From Treponema sp. (GTDB taxonomy: Bacteria; Spirochaetota; Spirochaetia; Treponematales; Breznakiellaceae): 64,000 nt of DNA. The notes under the pieces were generated by a model. The model was not told where the DNA came from and ran no database searches. It was given only the letters and a program-made list of their open reading frames with translations. The position numbers and the translations under genes were made by a program. The stretch is taken from contig WRLP01000002.1 in NCBI GenBank assembly GCA_009777535.1, positions 62,001 through 126,000 of the forward strand, in the 5' to 3' direction. This document shows positions 29,653-40,715 of the stretch, piece by piece (the first letter of the stretch is position 1; the number at the start of each line of letters is the position of its first letter).

Positions 29653-31167
29653 ATGCTGTCAAAGATTGATGTTAATAAATTTAATACTCTTATCGAGATT
29701 AACACTCTAATAAGTTCTAACTATAAGGATATTCATGCACTGTTACAGAGAATTCTGGAATCTGTAACCCAGCTTTGCGGCGGAGACGCTTCCAGTCTTC
29801 TTTTGGTAGACAAGGATAAGCAGGAGCTTTTTTTTGAGGTTGCTACCGGTTCCAAAAGCCAGGAAGTAATGCACTTTACAGTTAAACTTGGCGAAGGAAT
29901 TGCCGGCTGGGTTGCCCAGCACAATAAATCAATTATTGTTAATGATGTGGCCACAGACAAACGCCATTTAAGAGAAATATCAAAAAAAATTAATTATCCC
30001 TCCAATACAATGATGGCTGTTCCAATGCGGATCAAAGATGAATGCATTGGTGTAATCGAAGTAATAAACAAGGTTGAAGCCGGGGGCTTTACACAGGATG
30101 ATCTGGAATGGCTGGAAATTTTTGCAAACCAGGCTGCTCTGGCAGTTGTAAACACCAAAAGTATTGTGCAGGCAAACAGTGAAATTCAGATATTACAGGA
30201 TCGTCTGAACACCAATCAGAGTTTCCATACAATGATTGTAAAAAGCCCCATGATACTGGAAATAATCGAAATTATAGACAGGGTGGCAAAAACCGATTCG
30301 TCCGTGTTAATTCTGGGCGAAAGCGGGGTAGGGAAGGAGCTTTTTGCCGAGAGAATACACTTGCAGAGCCCCCGCAGCGGCTTTCCCTTTATAAGGGTTA
30401 ACTGCGCGGCCCTGCCTGAAGGACTGTTGGAAAGCGAACTATTCGGACATGTAAAAGGCGCCTTTACAAATGCGGTGGCGAACCGGCAGGGACGCTTCGA
30501 GATGGCTGACGGCGGTACAATCTTCCTCGATGAAATCGGCGATCTGCCGCTGCCGCTTCAGGCAAAGCTTCTGCGCGTTATCCAGGAGAGAAGCTTTGAA
30601 AAGGTGGGGTCGGATTCTACTGTAACCGTGAATGTTCGTATTCTTGCGGCGACAAACAAAGACATAGAGAAACAGGTGGCAAACGGTGAATTCCGCGGCG
30701 ATCTTTATTACCGGCTGAATGTACTGCCGATATATATTCCGCCACTGCGGCAGAGGCCGGAGGATATACCCGAATTGGCAAATCATTTTCTTGCCAAATT
30801 TATAAGGGAGACCAAGAAGCAATTTGATGGTTTTACCGAAGAAGCGCTGGAAGAAATACTTACCTATTCGTGGCCGGGTAATATCAGAGAACTTGAAAAT
30901 TGCATAGAAAGGGCATGCGTTATCGGTAAAAATAAATACATTCAGCGCTCGGATTTATTCCTTAACACCGGCTTTGACATGACGGATAGCATGCATGGCA
31001 ACCGCGACTTAAAATTGGCGATAAGTGTTTTCAAAACACACTTTATCCGGAAAGTGCTCGAAGAAAAAAACTGGAACCAAACCGAGGCTTCAAAAGTCCT
31101 GGGTATTCAACGTACTTATTTATCAAGATTGATAAAGGAACTGGAAATAATTAATCCTAAGGAGTGA
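29653..31167 (+). CDS. sigma-54-dependent transcriptional regulator with N-terminal GAF domain
   Basis: GESGVGKELFAERIH, GAFTNA, ELENCIERA, C-terminal Fis-type HTH. Confidence 0.95.
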   Translation: MLSKIDVNKFNTLIEINTLISSNYKDIHALLQRILESVTQLCGGDASSLLLVDKDKQELFFEVATGSKSQEVMHFTVKLGEGIAGWVAQHNKSIIVNDVATDKRHLREISKKINYPSNTMMAVPMRIKDECIGVIEVINKVEAGGFTQDDLEWLEIFANQAALAVVNTKSIVQANSEIQILQDRLNTNQSFHTMIVKSPMILEIIEIIDRVAKTDSSVLILGESGVGKELFAERIHLQSPRSGFPFIRVNCAALPEGLLESELFGHVKGAFTNAVANRQGRFEMADGGTIFLDEIGDLPLPLQAKLLRVIQERSFEKVGSDSTVTVNVRILAATNKDIEKQVANGEFRGDLYYRLNVLPIYIPPLRQRPEDIPELANHFLAKFIRETKKQFDGFTEEALEEILTYSWPGNIRELENCIERACVIGKNKYIQRSDLFLNTGFDMTDSMHGNRDLKLAISVFKTHFIRKVLEEKNWNQTEASKVLGIQRTYLSRLIKELEIINPKE

Positions 31168-31865
31168 TAATGCAAAACAAAAGTGAAAAACAAAGCATGG
31201 GTGAAAGTATTAACGATTTTGTTCAAAAAAACAGAAAGCCTATTTTTATTTCTGTAGGCATAGTCGTTCTGCTTTTTGTAGGTTCGGTGATTACTCTTTC
31301 TTTGATCGATGTATTCAGGAAAAAGGCGATAAGCGAAGTAGAGGAGTTAAGCCGACGTTATGAATCAATTCAGTACAACGTAGAAGATACCGAAAGCGAC
31401 GAGCTGCAAATCCTAATTAATGATCTGGAAACTTTTGCAAAAAAAAAGTCAGGCTTTGCCGGAGGAAGGGCATGGGCAATCATCGCGAACATTCACTCGA
31501 ATAAGAGGGAATGGCCGCAGGCTGAAACTGCCTGGCGTAATGCCGCAAAAGCATCGGCAAAAACCTATCTGGGGCCTGTGGCTCTTTTTAACGCGGCTGT
31601 TGCCGCAGAAGAGCAGGGGAAGATTACCGATGCCATTGAGCTTTTTTCCGCATGCGCTTCCCACCCGGCCGCCTTTCCCTCGGCTCCGCATGCCCAATTT
31701 GCCGTTGGCAGATTGTACGAAACAATTGAAAACCGCGCCGCAGCCATTGATGCATACCGTACTCTGCTCACCAAATGGCCGAACAACCCGATGCAGAATG
31801 ATTCTGTCTGGGCTGCTCTTGCTCAAAACCGGATTATAGCTTTGGAGACGACAGAAAATAGATGA
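31164..31865 (+). CDS. TM-anchored TPR protein (YfgM-like)
   Basis: Single N-terminal TM then TPR-like repeats. Confidence 0.65.
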   Translation: MIMQNKSEKQSMGESINDFVQKNRKPIFISVGIVVLLFVGSVITLSLIDVFRKKAISEVEELSRRYESIQYNVEDTESDELQILINDLETFAKKKSGFAGGRAWAIIANIHSNKREWPQAETAWRNAAKASAKTYLGPVALFNAAVAAEEQGKITDAIELFSACASHPAAFPSAPHAQFAVGRLYETIENRAAAIDAYRTLLTKWPNNPMQNDSVWAALAQNRIIALETTENR

Positions 31866-32614
31866 ATTTGACCCGTTCGTCGATAATAATACTATTCGCA
31901 TTAATAATGCTTTCCTGCGGACTGGAAGAATATTATTATCTTGAACAGGTACCCGAAGAATATATTGAGGCAGAGTTTGTAAATAAGGCAACTGTCAGGC
32001 TTCCGTCTCTTACCGCTCATTACGCCACCAATTATGGTATTTTCTACCGGATATACATAAGCGGCCACCTGACAGATTCAATACAGTTATCCAGCGCGGA
32101 TCTTGGACTAATTAATTCAACCCTGGCAGCGGATTATAGTGCGATATATCCAAGCACTGACCCAACCAGTACGTCTATTAACACGGCAATTGGTACATTG
32201 TTTCGCAATAGAAGGTATTATGAACTGGCGCTTGATGGAACCAACATAAGAAACGTTTTAACCAGAAACGGCGGCACTCTTATATTTGAGTTCTCGACGG
32301 TACCCGGTGAAGTACCGACATTGTCCCTAAATGCCGGAACCCCGATTCCCTTGTTCCGCTCTAATGGGGAAGGGACATTCATTCCTGAACCTGATCGCTA
32401 TTTTTTCAATTCACCGGATTTAAATGATAATGCAAAAACAACTGAAACCATCAATGCCGATACTAATCCAAATACCGGTATTCAGGAAGGGGCTTTTCGT
32501 TATACATACGTCTCCCTTTATGTGGTTGCCATGGGAATGGACGACAGAAATTTTTCAACAATATTCAGTAAACCTACCCATATAGGAATATTCAAACTTC
32601 CGGATTCATTTTAA
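31862..32614 (+). CDS. hypothetical lipoprotein
   Basis: Lipobox-like IMLSCG; overlaps the preceding stop. Confidence 0.6.
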   Translation: MNLTRSSIIILFALIMLSCGLEEYYYLEQVPEEYIEAEFVNKATVRLPSLTAHYATNYGIFYRIYISGHLTDSIQLSSADLGLINSTLAADYSAIYPSTDPTSTSINTAIGTLFRNRRYYELALDGTNIRNVLTRNGGTLIFEFSTVPGEVPTLSLNAGTPIPLFRSNGEGTFIPEPDRYFFNSPDLNDNAKTTETINADTNPNTGIQEGAFRYTYVSLYVVAMGMDDRNFSTIFSKPTHIGIFKLPDSF

Positions 32615-32708
32615 TTTACCGGGCAGAAGTGCGGTTTTTGCCCTTGGAGCGCCTATGCGTTCTACTATACATAATGTATATTCTGTCTACTTGCACTAAT
32701 TGTATGCC

Positions 32709-35114
32709 TTAAATGCCGGGCGGATACAGGGAACGGTAAACATCAAAATAAGAGGCCCATTCAGGCTCTTCGTTGCAGTTTTCGCCGGCATTATTATTTT
32801 TTGCCAAAACTTCAAGTCTCCTAAGCGAAAAAAACGATGCTTTGCGTTTTTCCATCAATCCATCATCAAGCGTCTTTAACCTGAATTCTTTTTCTTCCCT
32901 AAACCTTACATACTCAATATTGTTGGCCCCGGCGTATGCAAAGCCCCATAAAAGTGAGGAAAGAGAATGTTTCTTTACCCCCGAACCGATATAAAAGATT
33001 TCCGCTCTTTTAATAATAATCCCGTCCGGCAAATTACAGTTAAGCTTTTGGACAAAATCAGTGCAATTAAATGTATGCATAAAATCGACGGCAGCAAACT
33101 CAGAATCAGCACTGACACCTGTTGTTAAAGGAGCCGCGATTTCTATTTTGGCAAGCGGATTAAAGCCCTGTGTATATTGAACCGGAATGCCTGCTCTGTT
33201 AAATGCCATTGAAAAAATCTCCACAAGGCTTAAATGGCCAATACACACCGCACTTCCCTGCTTGCTGAAACTGAATAAAATCCTGTATATATAAGGATCG
33301 CTTTTATGTCCCGTAGTACCGTTAACCCGATTAAATAAATAGTTAACGGCAGTAGTTTTATTGGTTATAACACCAAGATTCTTATTGCATATTCCGCATT
33401 TTTCCTTGCAGCCTTCTTCACATTTACGGGTAAATATGGAGCTTTCCGACTTTTCCAATTCCTTCTTCAAATAGGCATGTGAAACCCCGGAATTAATTTC
33501 CTGCCAGGGTAAGGTTTCCCTGGATTCCCTGCCATGAATAATCTCGTCTACCAAGTCCTGATTATTCTCAATTATTTCCCGCCAGATATCTTTTTTTATA
33601 TATTCAGACCAGGAATCCAGCCTGCTGCCGCGCGTCCACGCTTCCTCTGCCAGCAAGCCGATGCGTTCATCTCCCCTGCTTAAAATACCTTCGATAAGTG
33701 AAACAAGGGGATCGGACACACTTACCTTGTGCCCCCTGGTTTTAAGTCTTGTTTTAATAAAATCGAGTTTAGCGGCAGCAGTCCTGCTGTCCAGCTGTTT
33801 AGCCCACTGATAGGGAGTATGGGGCTTGGGTACAAAGATTCCAACATTGATATTAAAATGCATATTGGTTCTGCGCCCCGCATCTGTAATAAAATCTACA
33901 ATAGCGGTTTCTTCGCTTTCAGTGGCCGGAGCGGGAACAGGAAGCCCAATCATAAAATAAAATTTTACACTCCGCCATCCCCGCTTTTTGGCTTCAATGA
34001 TTATCGCCGTAACCGAGTCAATGGAAGCCTCTTTATTGATCGACATCTGCCATGCATCCAGCGGAGTTTCAACGGCAAACGTCAGGCCGCTCTTTCGAGT
34101 TTGTGAAATTTGTTCCAACAATGAAAGGGAAAAGCCGGATATTTTAAGAGACGGCAGCTGAAAAGAAATATGCCTGTCGGCAAAGCAATGGTTTAGATTC
34201 TCTACAAGATTTTCAATTCCGTTATAGTCACCTGAAGAAAGGGAAGAAAGGCTTATTTCACGCCAGCCGCCAAGATTAACAAGATCTGCGGCTTCGGTGA
34301 GTATATCCCTGTGTCTTTTTTGGCGCATGGGCCGGTACCAAAAACCCGCATGGCAAAAACGGCAGCCATTTGGGCAGCCTCTCATTATTTCCACCACACC
34401 GTGATGTTGTACTGTTTTCATGCTGGGAACCGGAAACACGTTTTTACCTGCCGTTGTCAATTCAGGTACAATGGCGCGTAATGTTTTGGGTTTTCCTTTT
34501 ACCCATACATTGGGGTGCGATGCTATTTTTTCGAGCAGGGCAGCCCTGCCCTCCCCTCTTTTTTTCAATTCCAGCAGCTCAGCGGCAAGTTCAAAAAAGC
34601 CGGCTTCCGCCTCTCCAATCCAGAAAGCGTCCACGAATTGGGAATAAGGAAACGGGTTGCAAACGGCCGGACCGCCGGCAATTACAATTGGGTCTTTTTC
34701 GTTTCGTCTAGTGCGGTGAATGGGAATGCCGGCAACATCGAGCATTGTAAGCACTCCGTTTATTCCCAGTTCATAGCCAAGGGTAAACATTAAAAGGTCA
34801 AGATTATCCAGTGATATACCTGTGTCCAGTCCATACAGTGGCAAATCCCTGCTTCTTAGAAGTTCTTCAAAATCAGGAGCAGGTGCAAAAGCCCGGTCAC
34901 ATGAAATATCCGCAATCTCATTAAGACGGTTGTAGATAATACGCAGCGCCTGGTTTGACATTCCGATCTCATACAGATCGGGAAATGCTATAAGGGTATG
35001 GAGGACAGCATCTTTTTTTGCAAGACGCCCGAATTCACCGCCCGCATAACGAGCCGGCTTTTCCACTTCAAGAAGCAGGCCGCCAAGGTCCTGTGCGGGA
35101 TCGATGAACCTCAC
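32709..35114 (-). CDS. B12-binding-type radical SAM protein (TIGR03960-like) fused to a DUF2344 (TIGR03936-like) domain
   Basis: RGCPNGCRFCHAGFWYRPMRQK radical SAM motif; C-terminal FSKQGSAVCIGHLSLVEIFSMAFNRAGIPVQYTQGFNPLAKIEIAAPL DUF2344 motif. Confidence 0.9.
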   Translation of the reverse strand: MRFIDPAQDLGGLLLEVEKPARYAGGEFGRLAKKDAVLHTLIAFPDLYEIGMSNQALRIIYNRLNEIADISCDRAFAPAPDFEELLRSRDLPLYGLDTGISLDNLDLLMFTLGYELGINGVLTMLDVAGIPIHRTRRNEKDPIVIAGGPAVCNPFPYSQFVDAFWIGEAEAGFFELAAELLELKKRGEGRAALLEKIASHPNVWVKGKPKTLRAIVPELTTAGKNVFPVPSMKTVQHHGVVEIMRGCPNGCRFCHAGFWYRPMRQKRHRDILTEAADLVNLGGWREISLSSLSSGDYNGIENLVENLNHCFADRHISFQLPSLKISGFSLSLLEQISQTRKSGLTFAVETPLDAWQMSINKEASIDSVTAIIIEAKKRGWRSVKFYFMIGLPVPAPATESEETAIVDFITDAGRRTNMHFNINVGIFVPKPHTPYQWAKQLDSRTAAAKLDFIKTRLKTRGHKVSVSDPLVSLIEGILSRGDERIGLLAEEAWTRGSRLDSWSEYIKKDIWREIIENNQDLVDEIIHGRESRETLPWQEINSGVSHAYLKKELEKSESSIFTRKCEEGCKEKCGICNKNLGVITNKTTAVNYLFNRVNGTTGHKSDPYIYRILFSFSKQGSAVCIGHLSLVEIFSMAFNRAGIPVQYTQGFNPLAKIEIAAPLTTGVSADSEFAAVDFMHTFNCTDFVQKLNCNLPDGIIIKRAEIFYIGSGVKKHSLSSLLWGFAYAGANNIEYVRFREEKEFRLKTLDDGLMEKRKASFFSLRRLEVLAKNNNAGENCNEEPEWASYFDVYRSLYPPGI

Positions 35115-36418
35115 TAACGGTTGTACCTTCTTATGTGTATGCTCAGGGCAAGGCCAATTCCTGTCATCGCGGAGAAAACAGCGGAGCCCCCGTAAGACAT
35201 AAATAAAAGCGGAATACCTGTAATGGGCATAATTCCCATGGTCATGCCCACATTAATAAAGAAGTGAAAACTGATCATGCCGGCCAAACCGGCACAGACA
35301 TAGCTGGCAAAGGGATCTGCGGTAATTTTTATTATCCGCAAAAGCCTTATGCAAATTACCATGAACAGCAAAAAAACTACAAATCCGCCAAGAAAACCCG
35401 TTTCCTCGGAAAATATGGAAAAAATAAAATCAGTACTCTGTTCCGGCAGAAAACGGTAGTGGCTTTGAGTACCCTGCAAGTATCCCTGCCCTGTTACGCC
35501 GCCTGCGCCGATGGCGGTAATGGACTGAATAATATTCCAGCCCGCCCCCCTCGGATCAATATTCGGATCGAGGAAAACAATCAGCCTCATCATCTGGTAA
35601 CTTCTTAAAACCATTCGGGCCGCAAAAGAAACAACAAGTGAAAAAACAAAAATGGCAACGCCGTATACAATCCAGTAAAAATATCTTTTTTTGAATTTAA
35701 AATAACTGAAAAGCGCGATGGCGGCTATTATTCCAAGAAACAATGAAACTATCGCGATAAACCTCGGGTTTGTAAGCGCCACCAGTCCGGGAAGCGGCTG
35801 GCGGAAAATATGGGTCTGCCACAAAGGAAGAACCAGAAAAACCCCTGTAAATAATAAACATGAAACTACAAATATCACATAACGCATGGCTATACCGGCG
35901 ACAAAAGACATTGTTAAAAGAATGGGAATAAAAACAAGGGCTGTCCCAAGATCCGGCTGAATCAGAACTATAACCATTGGAATAAATACAATGACGCAGC
36001 TTACAAAAAAACACATGAAATTCTTGTTAAGTTTTGTATCCGCCAGGTAACGCGCCAACAGAAGAATAACCGCAATTTTAGCGAATTCGGAAGCCTGAAA
36101 ACTGAAAATGCCAATCCTGATCCAGCGGGAGGTGTTGAGTACACGCGAAAAAATACTGGCGTACATAAGTACTGCGACAGCGGCAAGATAGATATACAGT
36201 GAAATATCATAAAACCGGCGATAGTTCACCATCGCGATGCCAAGAGCCAAAATAAGCCCGCCGCCAGCCCAGATGATTTGTCTTTTGTATTCGCTGGATA
36301 CAAGAAGGCCGTCGGATGTTATTCCCGAAGAATATATAAACATTATTCCCAACGATAGAAGAATGATGACAGAAAAAAGAATGAAGAAATCAAGCTCCAA
36401 AAAATCGCGTAATTTCAT
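35114..36418 (-). CDS. rodA: rod shape-determining SEDS protein RodA
   Basis: SEDS family sequence (IQPDLGTALVFIPI, SEETGFLGGF, PITGIPLLFMSYGGS). Confidence 0.96.
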   Translation of the reverse strand: MKLRDFLELDFFILFSVIILLSLGIMFIYSSGITSDGLLVSSEYKRQIIWAGGGLILALGIAMVNYRRFYDISLYIYLAAVAVLMYASIFSRVLNTSRWIRIGIFSFQASEFAKIAVILLLARYLADTKLNKNFMCFFVSCVIVFIPMVIVLIQPDLGTALVFIPILLTMSFVAGIAMRYVIFVVSCLLFTGVFLVLPLWQTHIFRQPLPGLVALTNPRFIAIVSLFLGIIAAIALFSYFKFKKRYFYWIVYGVAIFVFSLVVSFAARMVLRSYQMMRLIVFLDPNIDPRGAGWNIIQSITAIGAGGVTGQGYLQGTQSHYRFLPEQSTDFIFSIFSEETGFLGGFVVFLLFMVICIRLLRIIKITADPFASYVCAGLAGMISFHFFINVGMTMGIMPITGIPLLFMSYGGSAVFSAMTGIGLALSIHIRRYNR

Positions 36419-38280
36419 TCCCTTCGCCCCTGTACCGGCATAAGGTACTGAAATCCAAGGGCTTGTACAGCTTCTTCATAGCTCTGTCCGGCGAAATACC
36501 CCTGAAAAATCACTGCCGATGCATAGGGCGCCCACCATTCCCATTTGTTAGCGGCTTCCACTATGACCGTAACAACTATCCGCTCATCAGTATTCTGGGT
36601 ATTGTAGGGCGCATAAGCGGTGAACCAGGAATGCCATCTGTCCTGCAATCCCACTTCACCGGTGCCTGTCTTGCCTGCAATTTCCACAGTTTTTATATTA
36701 AGCGGATACTGGGCGGTTCCCTCATTTATTACACCCCGCATATCGCGGCGGACATTTTCGAATATATCTGCACTTATGTCACTTTGAAACAACAACTCCG
36801 GCTGTACGCTCATTTCAACCGCTCCGGAAACAGGGTCTCGCACTTCTTTCAATAAGTGTGGTCGGAATACTTTTCCATCATTAACAACCATACAGACCAT
36901 ATTGGCCATTTGAAGGGGAGTTACCAAAAGGAAGCCCTGACCAATCGATATATTCATGGTATCGCCGTTTAGCCATTTTTCATGGAAACGGCGTTCTTTC
37001 CATTGCGGCGTTGGAATAAACCCGGTAATTTCTCCGGGCAGATCGATGCCCGTCGGCTGTCCGTATCCATATTCCCTTGTATAGTTTACAATTCGTTCCA
37101 CACCCAGATGATCCCGGCCTACCATCCAGTAATAAATGTCACAAGACTGGGCCATGGCGCCGAATAAATTTAACCTGCCATGCCCCGGCCTGCGTATATG
37201 GCATCTCCATTGTCTGTCGCCGTATCTGATCTCGCCGGGGCACAGAACATATTGTTCTTTTGGGAAAACATTTTCCGCCAGAATACCGGTAGTCATTACA
37301 ATTTTGAATGTCGAAGCAGGAGGGTAACTGGATTGTATTACACGATTAATGAACGGCTTGTTTGGATCATTTGCAAGAGCCAGATATTCTGAACGGCTGC
37401 CGTTTGTAAAAATATTCGGGTCATACCACGGGTACGAGACCATGGCGAGTATCTCCCCCGTCGCGGGGCGCATAACCAGGGCAGCTCCAATGCGTTCTCC
37501 AAGGGCCTTTTCCGTAAGAGTCTGAAGATTACTGTCTATTGTAAGCACGAGATTCTTGCCCATTTGCGGAATTTCACGGATTACGCTGTCCTGGCCTGCA
37601 ATACGCCGGCCCTTAACATCAACGGTTTTGGTTTCCCTTCCCTCTTTGCCCCGCAGTAGTTCATCGTACTGCCTTTCTATTCCGGCCTTGCCAATAACGT
37701 CCCCCTGCTGATACCCCTTGTTATACAGTGTGGTAAGCTCGTCTCGTGTAATGTCCCCAACATAGCCAATAATATGTGAAATGCTTCCAGATTCCCCGTA
37801 ATTGCGCATAAGCTTGCTGTGCCATGATACACCGGGCAGTAAATCTTTACGTTCAGCAAGAGATGCAACAACGGTATACGGGACATTTACCGCAATTTCT
37901 ACGGGCTGATAAAGCTGGTAGTATTGCGTAGGTATCTTTGTTCTTATTTCGTCATGGGGAACATTCAATATTTTCGAAACGGCGTCAATTATTTCACCAA
38001 TTTCTCCACGGGGCACATCCGCCGGAGTAATACTTACGGCAAAGGAATCCCTGTTCATCGCCAGGGGCTGATTGAAATTGCGGTCATAAATTTCGCCCCG
38101 TTGGGCAGGAATTACCGTGGTCCTGCGTGAAATATTCTGCGCCCTGGAACGATAAAGTTCACCGGAAAGAATCTGCATGCTGAAAAGGCGGAATGTATAA
38201 ACAACAAAAATTAAAATGAAAAAGAACCTTAGTATGCCGGTCCTACTGCCAAAATTGTTATCATGGTTATCTAATGACAT
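36415..38280 (-). CDS. mrdA: penicillin-binding protein 2
   Basis: PASTFKIVMTTG active site, KTGTGEVG motif, adjacent to rodA and mreBCD. Confidence 0.95.
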   Translation of the reverse strand: MSLDNHDNNFGSRTGILRFFFILIFVVYTFRLFSMQILSGELYRSRAQNISRRTTVIPAQRGEIYDRNFNQPLAMNRDSFAVSITPADVPRGEIGEIIDAVSKILNVPHDEIRTKIPTQYYQLYQPVEIAVNVPYTVVASLAERKDLLPGVSWHSKLMRNYGESGSISHIIGYVGDITRDELTTLYNKGYQQGDVIGKAGIERQYDELLRGKEGRETKTVDVKGRRIAGQDSVIREIPQMGKNLVLTIDSNLQTLTEKALGERIGAALVMRPATGEILAMVSYPWYDPNIFTNGSRSEYLALANDPNKPFINRVIQSSYPPASTFKIVMTTGILAENVFPKEQYVLCPGEIRYGDRQWRCHIRRPGHGRLNLFGAMAQSCDIYYWMVGRDHLGVERIVNYTREYGYGQPTGIDLPGEITGFIPTPQWKERRFHEKWLNGDTMNISIGQGFLLVTPLQMANMVCMVVNDGKVFRPHLLKEVRDPVSGAVEMSVQPELLFQSDISADIFENVRRDMRGVINEGTAQYPLNIKTVEIAGKTGTGEVGLQDRWHSWFTAYAPYNTQNTDERIVVTVIVEAANKWEWWAPYASAVIFQGYFAGQSYEEAVQALGFQYLMPVQGRRE

Positions 38281-38783
38281 TATTTTTTTTCCTTTTGGTT
38301 TGATAGAGGTTTAACACGCCTCAACAAGGCAAAGAGAAAAGGAGCGCATATACAGTTAAGCGCGAGCTCCACCCAAAATACAGGCGTTGTAAGGGAATAT
38401 ACAGGAACTATATCGGTGAGAAATAAATGCAGAATAAAAAGAAAGGCGGCTTTGGTAATTGTAGCTAATGCACAAAGAATCATGGGAAGGAAAAAAAAAT
38501 CCAGAAAAAAGTTTCCCTTCAGCAACCCTGCCAGGGCGCCCATAAGCGTCCGGATAAAACAATTTAAACCTAAAGGCCCCGCAGACATAAGATCCAGTAA
38601 AAGCCCTGAAAAAAACCCGGAAACCTGGCCGGACATTGAACCATTTACATAAGCGGTATAAACCACAATGCAAAGAGCCAAATCCGGAACCGCCCTGAAC
38701 AATGCGATATACGAAAACAAAGTTGATTGAAGAAGAGATGCCAGCAGGCAAAAAACAACAGACCAAACAGCCGGTTTTATCAT
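38280..38783 (-). CDS. mreD: rod shape-determining protein MreD
   Basis: Small polytopic membrane protein between mreC and mrdA. Confidence 0.88.
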   Translation of the reverse strand: MIKPAVWSVVFCLLASLLQSTLFSYIALFRAVPDLALCIVVYTAYVNGSMSGQVSGFFSGLLLDLMSAGPLGLNCFIRTLMGALAGLLKGNFFLDFFFLPMILCALATITKAAFLFILHLFLTDIVPVYSLTTPVFWVELALNCICAPFLFALLRRVKPLSNQKEKK

Positions 38784-39670
38784 TGTTCCGCTCCGGCAGG
38801 CTCAATCAAAAAAATATATTCGAGCCTGGAAAAATCAATCACCGGCTCAAGTTCTACTTCCATCGTTATATCATATTCACGAAAACTGATATTGCTTACC
38901 CTGCCGATATTAATTCCATTCGGGTAAACTCCGCCCATACCGCTTGAAACAACAAGATCCCCGACACTTATTTCGTTTCTCGCCCTTTTCTGGATAAAAC
39001 GCATTAGTAGCGTAGTATCCGGATTCCCCTGCCCTTCAACAATTCCCTCGTAGCGGGAAACGGAAAAACGTGAAGAGATCATTGAATTGGTATCATAAAT
39101 GGGCATGATAAGACTTTCGAATATTCCGGATTGGATAACTTTACCTACCAGGGCCTGAGAGCCATTCTGAAATGCGACGACAGCCATGTCCTTTGTTACC
39201 CCTGAGTAAGTACCCTTATTGATAACAAGGGCGGAAAAAAGATTACTTGGGTCCCTGCCGGAAATTTGCGCCGGAATATAGTTAAATTGAATAGTTCTGG
39301 CAAATCCCAACTGCTCCCTAAGACGGGCATTTTCCTGAATTATTTCTGCGTTGCTGCGCTCAAGCTCCTCATAACGGGTAATCTGCTGAAGCAGTTCCAC
39401 ATGCTCTTTTCTAAGGTCGGCAAGTTCCTTAACAGAAAGCACGGTTTTATAGACTGTGGAAGTAAGCTCATTAATCCCGCCTCTTACTCCCAAAAATACC
39501 GAGAGCCCCATATCTTTTACATCAGATGCGAAACTACGGGTGGAAATAAGCAGGAGCGACAAAGAAACCAACATTAAGGCAACAAATGTATAAATAGTCG
39601 CTGAAAAACGGCTCTTTAAGACAAAACCGCTTTTCTTTAACCCTGCCCTATAGCCTCCCCCCCTTTTCAT
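38780..39670 (-). CDS. mreC: rod shape-determining protein MreC
   Basis: TM + coiled coil + NLFSALVINKGTYSGVTKDMAVV motif. Confidence 0.95.
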   Translation of the reverse strand: MKRGGGYRAGLKKSGFVLKSRFSATIYTFVALMLVSLSLLLISTRSFASDVKDMGLSVFLGVRGGINELTSTVYKTVLSVKELADLRKEHVELLQQITRYEELERSNAEIIQENARLREQLGFARTIQFNYIPAQISGRDPSNLFSALVINKGTYSGVTKDMAVVAFQNGSQALVGKVIQSGIFESLIMPIYDTNSMISSRFSVSRYEGIVEGQGNPDTTLLMRFIQKRARNEISVGDLVVSSGMGGVYPNGINIGRVSNISFREYDITMEVELEPVIDFSRLEYIFLIEPAGAEQ

Positions 39671-39674
39671 GATT

Positions 39675-40703
39675 TTATCCGTTTAAGCTGTCGTAAATAT
39701 TCTTGTTATTGTCTAACCCTTTAAGATAATCAAAATACTTGCCGGCACCCATGGCAACACAGTTTAGAGGATGATCGGCGATGATAGCCGGAACACCTGT
39801 CTCCTTGGCTATAAGTCTGTCAAACCCCTTTAATAAAGAACCTCCGCCGGTCATTACTATTCCGCGATCCACAATGTCGGCGGCAAGCTCGGGAGGTGTT
39901 TTCCCCAGAGTGGCTTTTATCTCGTCTACTATCTGGGTAATCGGATCTTCTAGGGCTTCCCTTACTTCAACAGAATCGATCTCCAGCCTTCGGGGAAGCC
40001 CGGTAATCGCGTCATTCCCCTTCACTTCAAGTTTTTCTATTGTTTTATCCGGCGATGCATTTCCGATTTCCATTTTTAGACGCTCCGCCATCTGCTCTCC
40101 GATAATCAGATTGTGAACACTGCGAATATGCTTAATAATTGCTTCATCAAATTCATCGCCGCCAAGACGAATGGCGTTTGTTACAACCATGCCTCCCAGG
40201 GAAATAACCGAGATTTCCGTTGTACCACCGCCTATGTCGCAGATCATGTGCCCTGCCGGCTCCCTAATTGGAATGTCGGCTCCTATCGCAGCTGCCAGGC
40301 TCTCATCAATAACATGCACCTCTCTCGCGCCTGATTTGTAAGCGCTTTCTTCAACAGCCCGCCGTTCAACGTCTGTGATACATGAAGGAATGCCAATTAC
40401 CATTCTTGGTTTAATAAAACGGTAGCGGGGAAAAACCCTGGAGATGAAATAGCGGATCATTTTTTCGGTGGATTCGATATCGGCGATTACACCGTCACGC
40501 ATCGGCCTAATGGCTATAATGTTCTCCGGCGTTTTCCATAACATACGTTTGGCGTCGGTACCGACCGCCACTATTTTCTTGGTTCCCCTCTCCACTGCCA
40601 CAACCGACGGTTCATTTAATACGATTCCCTTGTTCTTTATATGAATCAGGGTATTACATGTTCCTAAATCAATGCCCATGTCCGATGAATTACTGCGAAA
40701 CAT
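39675..40703 (-). CDS. mreB: rod shape-determining protein MreB
   Basis: [42 protein letters not shown]. Confidence 0.98.
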   Translation of the reverse strand: MFRSNSSDMGIDLGTCNTLIHIKNKGIVLNEPSVVAVERGTKKIVAVGTDAKRMLWKTPENIIAIRPMRDGVIADIESTEKMIRYFISRVFPRYRFIKPRMVIGIPSCITDVERRAVEESAYKSGAREVHVIDESLAAAIGADIPIREPAGHMICDIGGGTTEISVISLGGMVVTNAIRLGGDEFDEAIIKHIRSVHNLIIGEQMAERLKMEIGNASPDKTIEKLEVKGNDAITGLPRRLEIDSVEVREALEDPITQIVDEIKATLGKTPPELAADIVDRGIVMTGGGSLLKGFDRLIAKETGVPAIIADHPLNCVAMGAGKYFDYLKGLDNNKNIYDSLNG

Positions 40704-40715
40704 TCTTCCTCCGTT

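Noticed and set aside
32666-32680. TATACATAATGTATA palindrome
   Set aside because: Short AT-rich palindrome easily expected by chance; no second copy noticed nearby.
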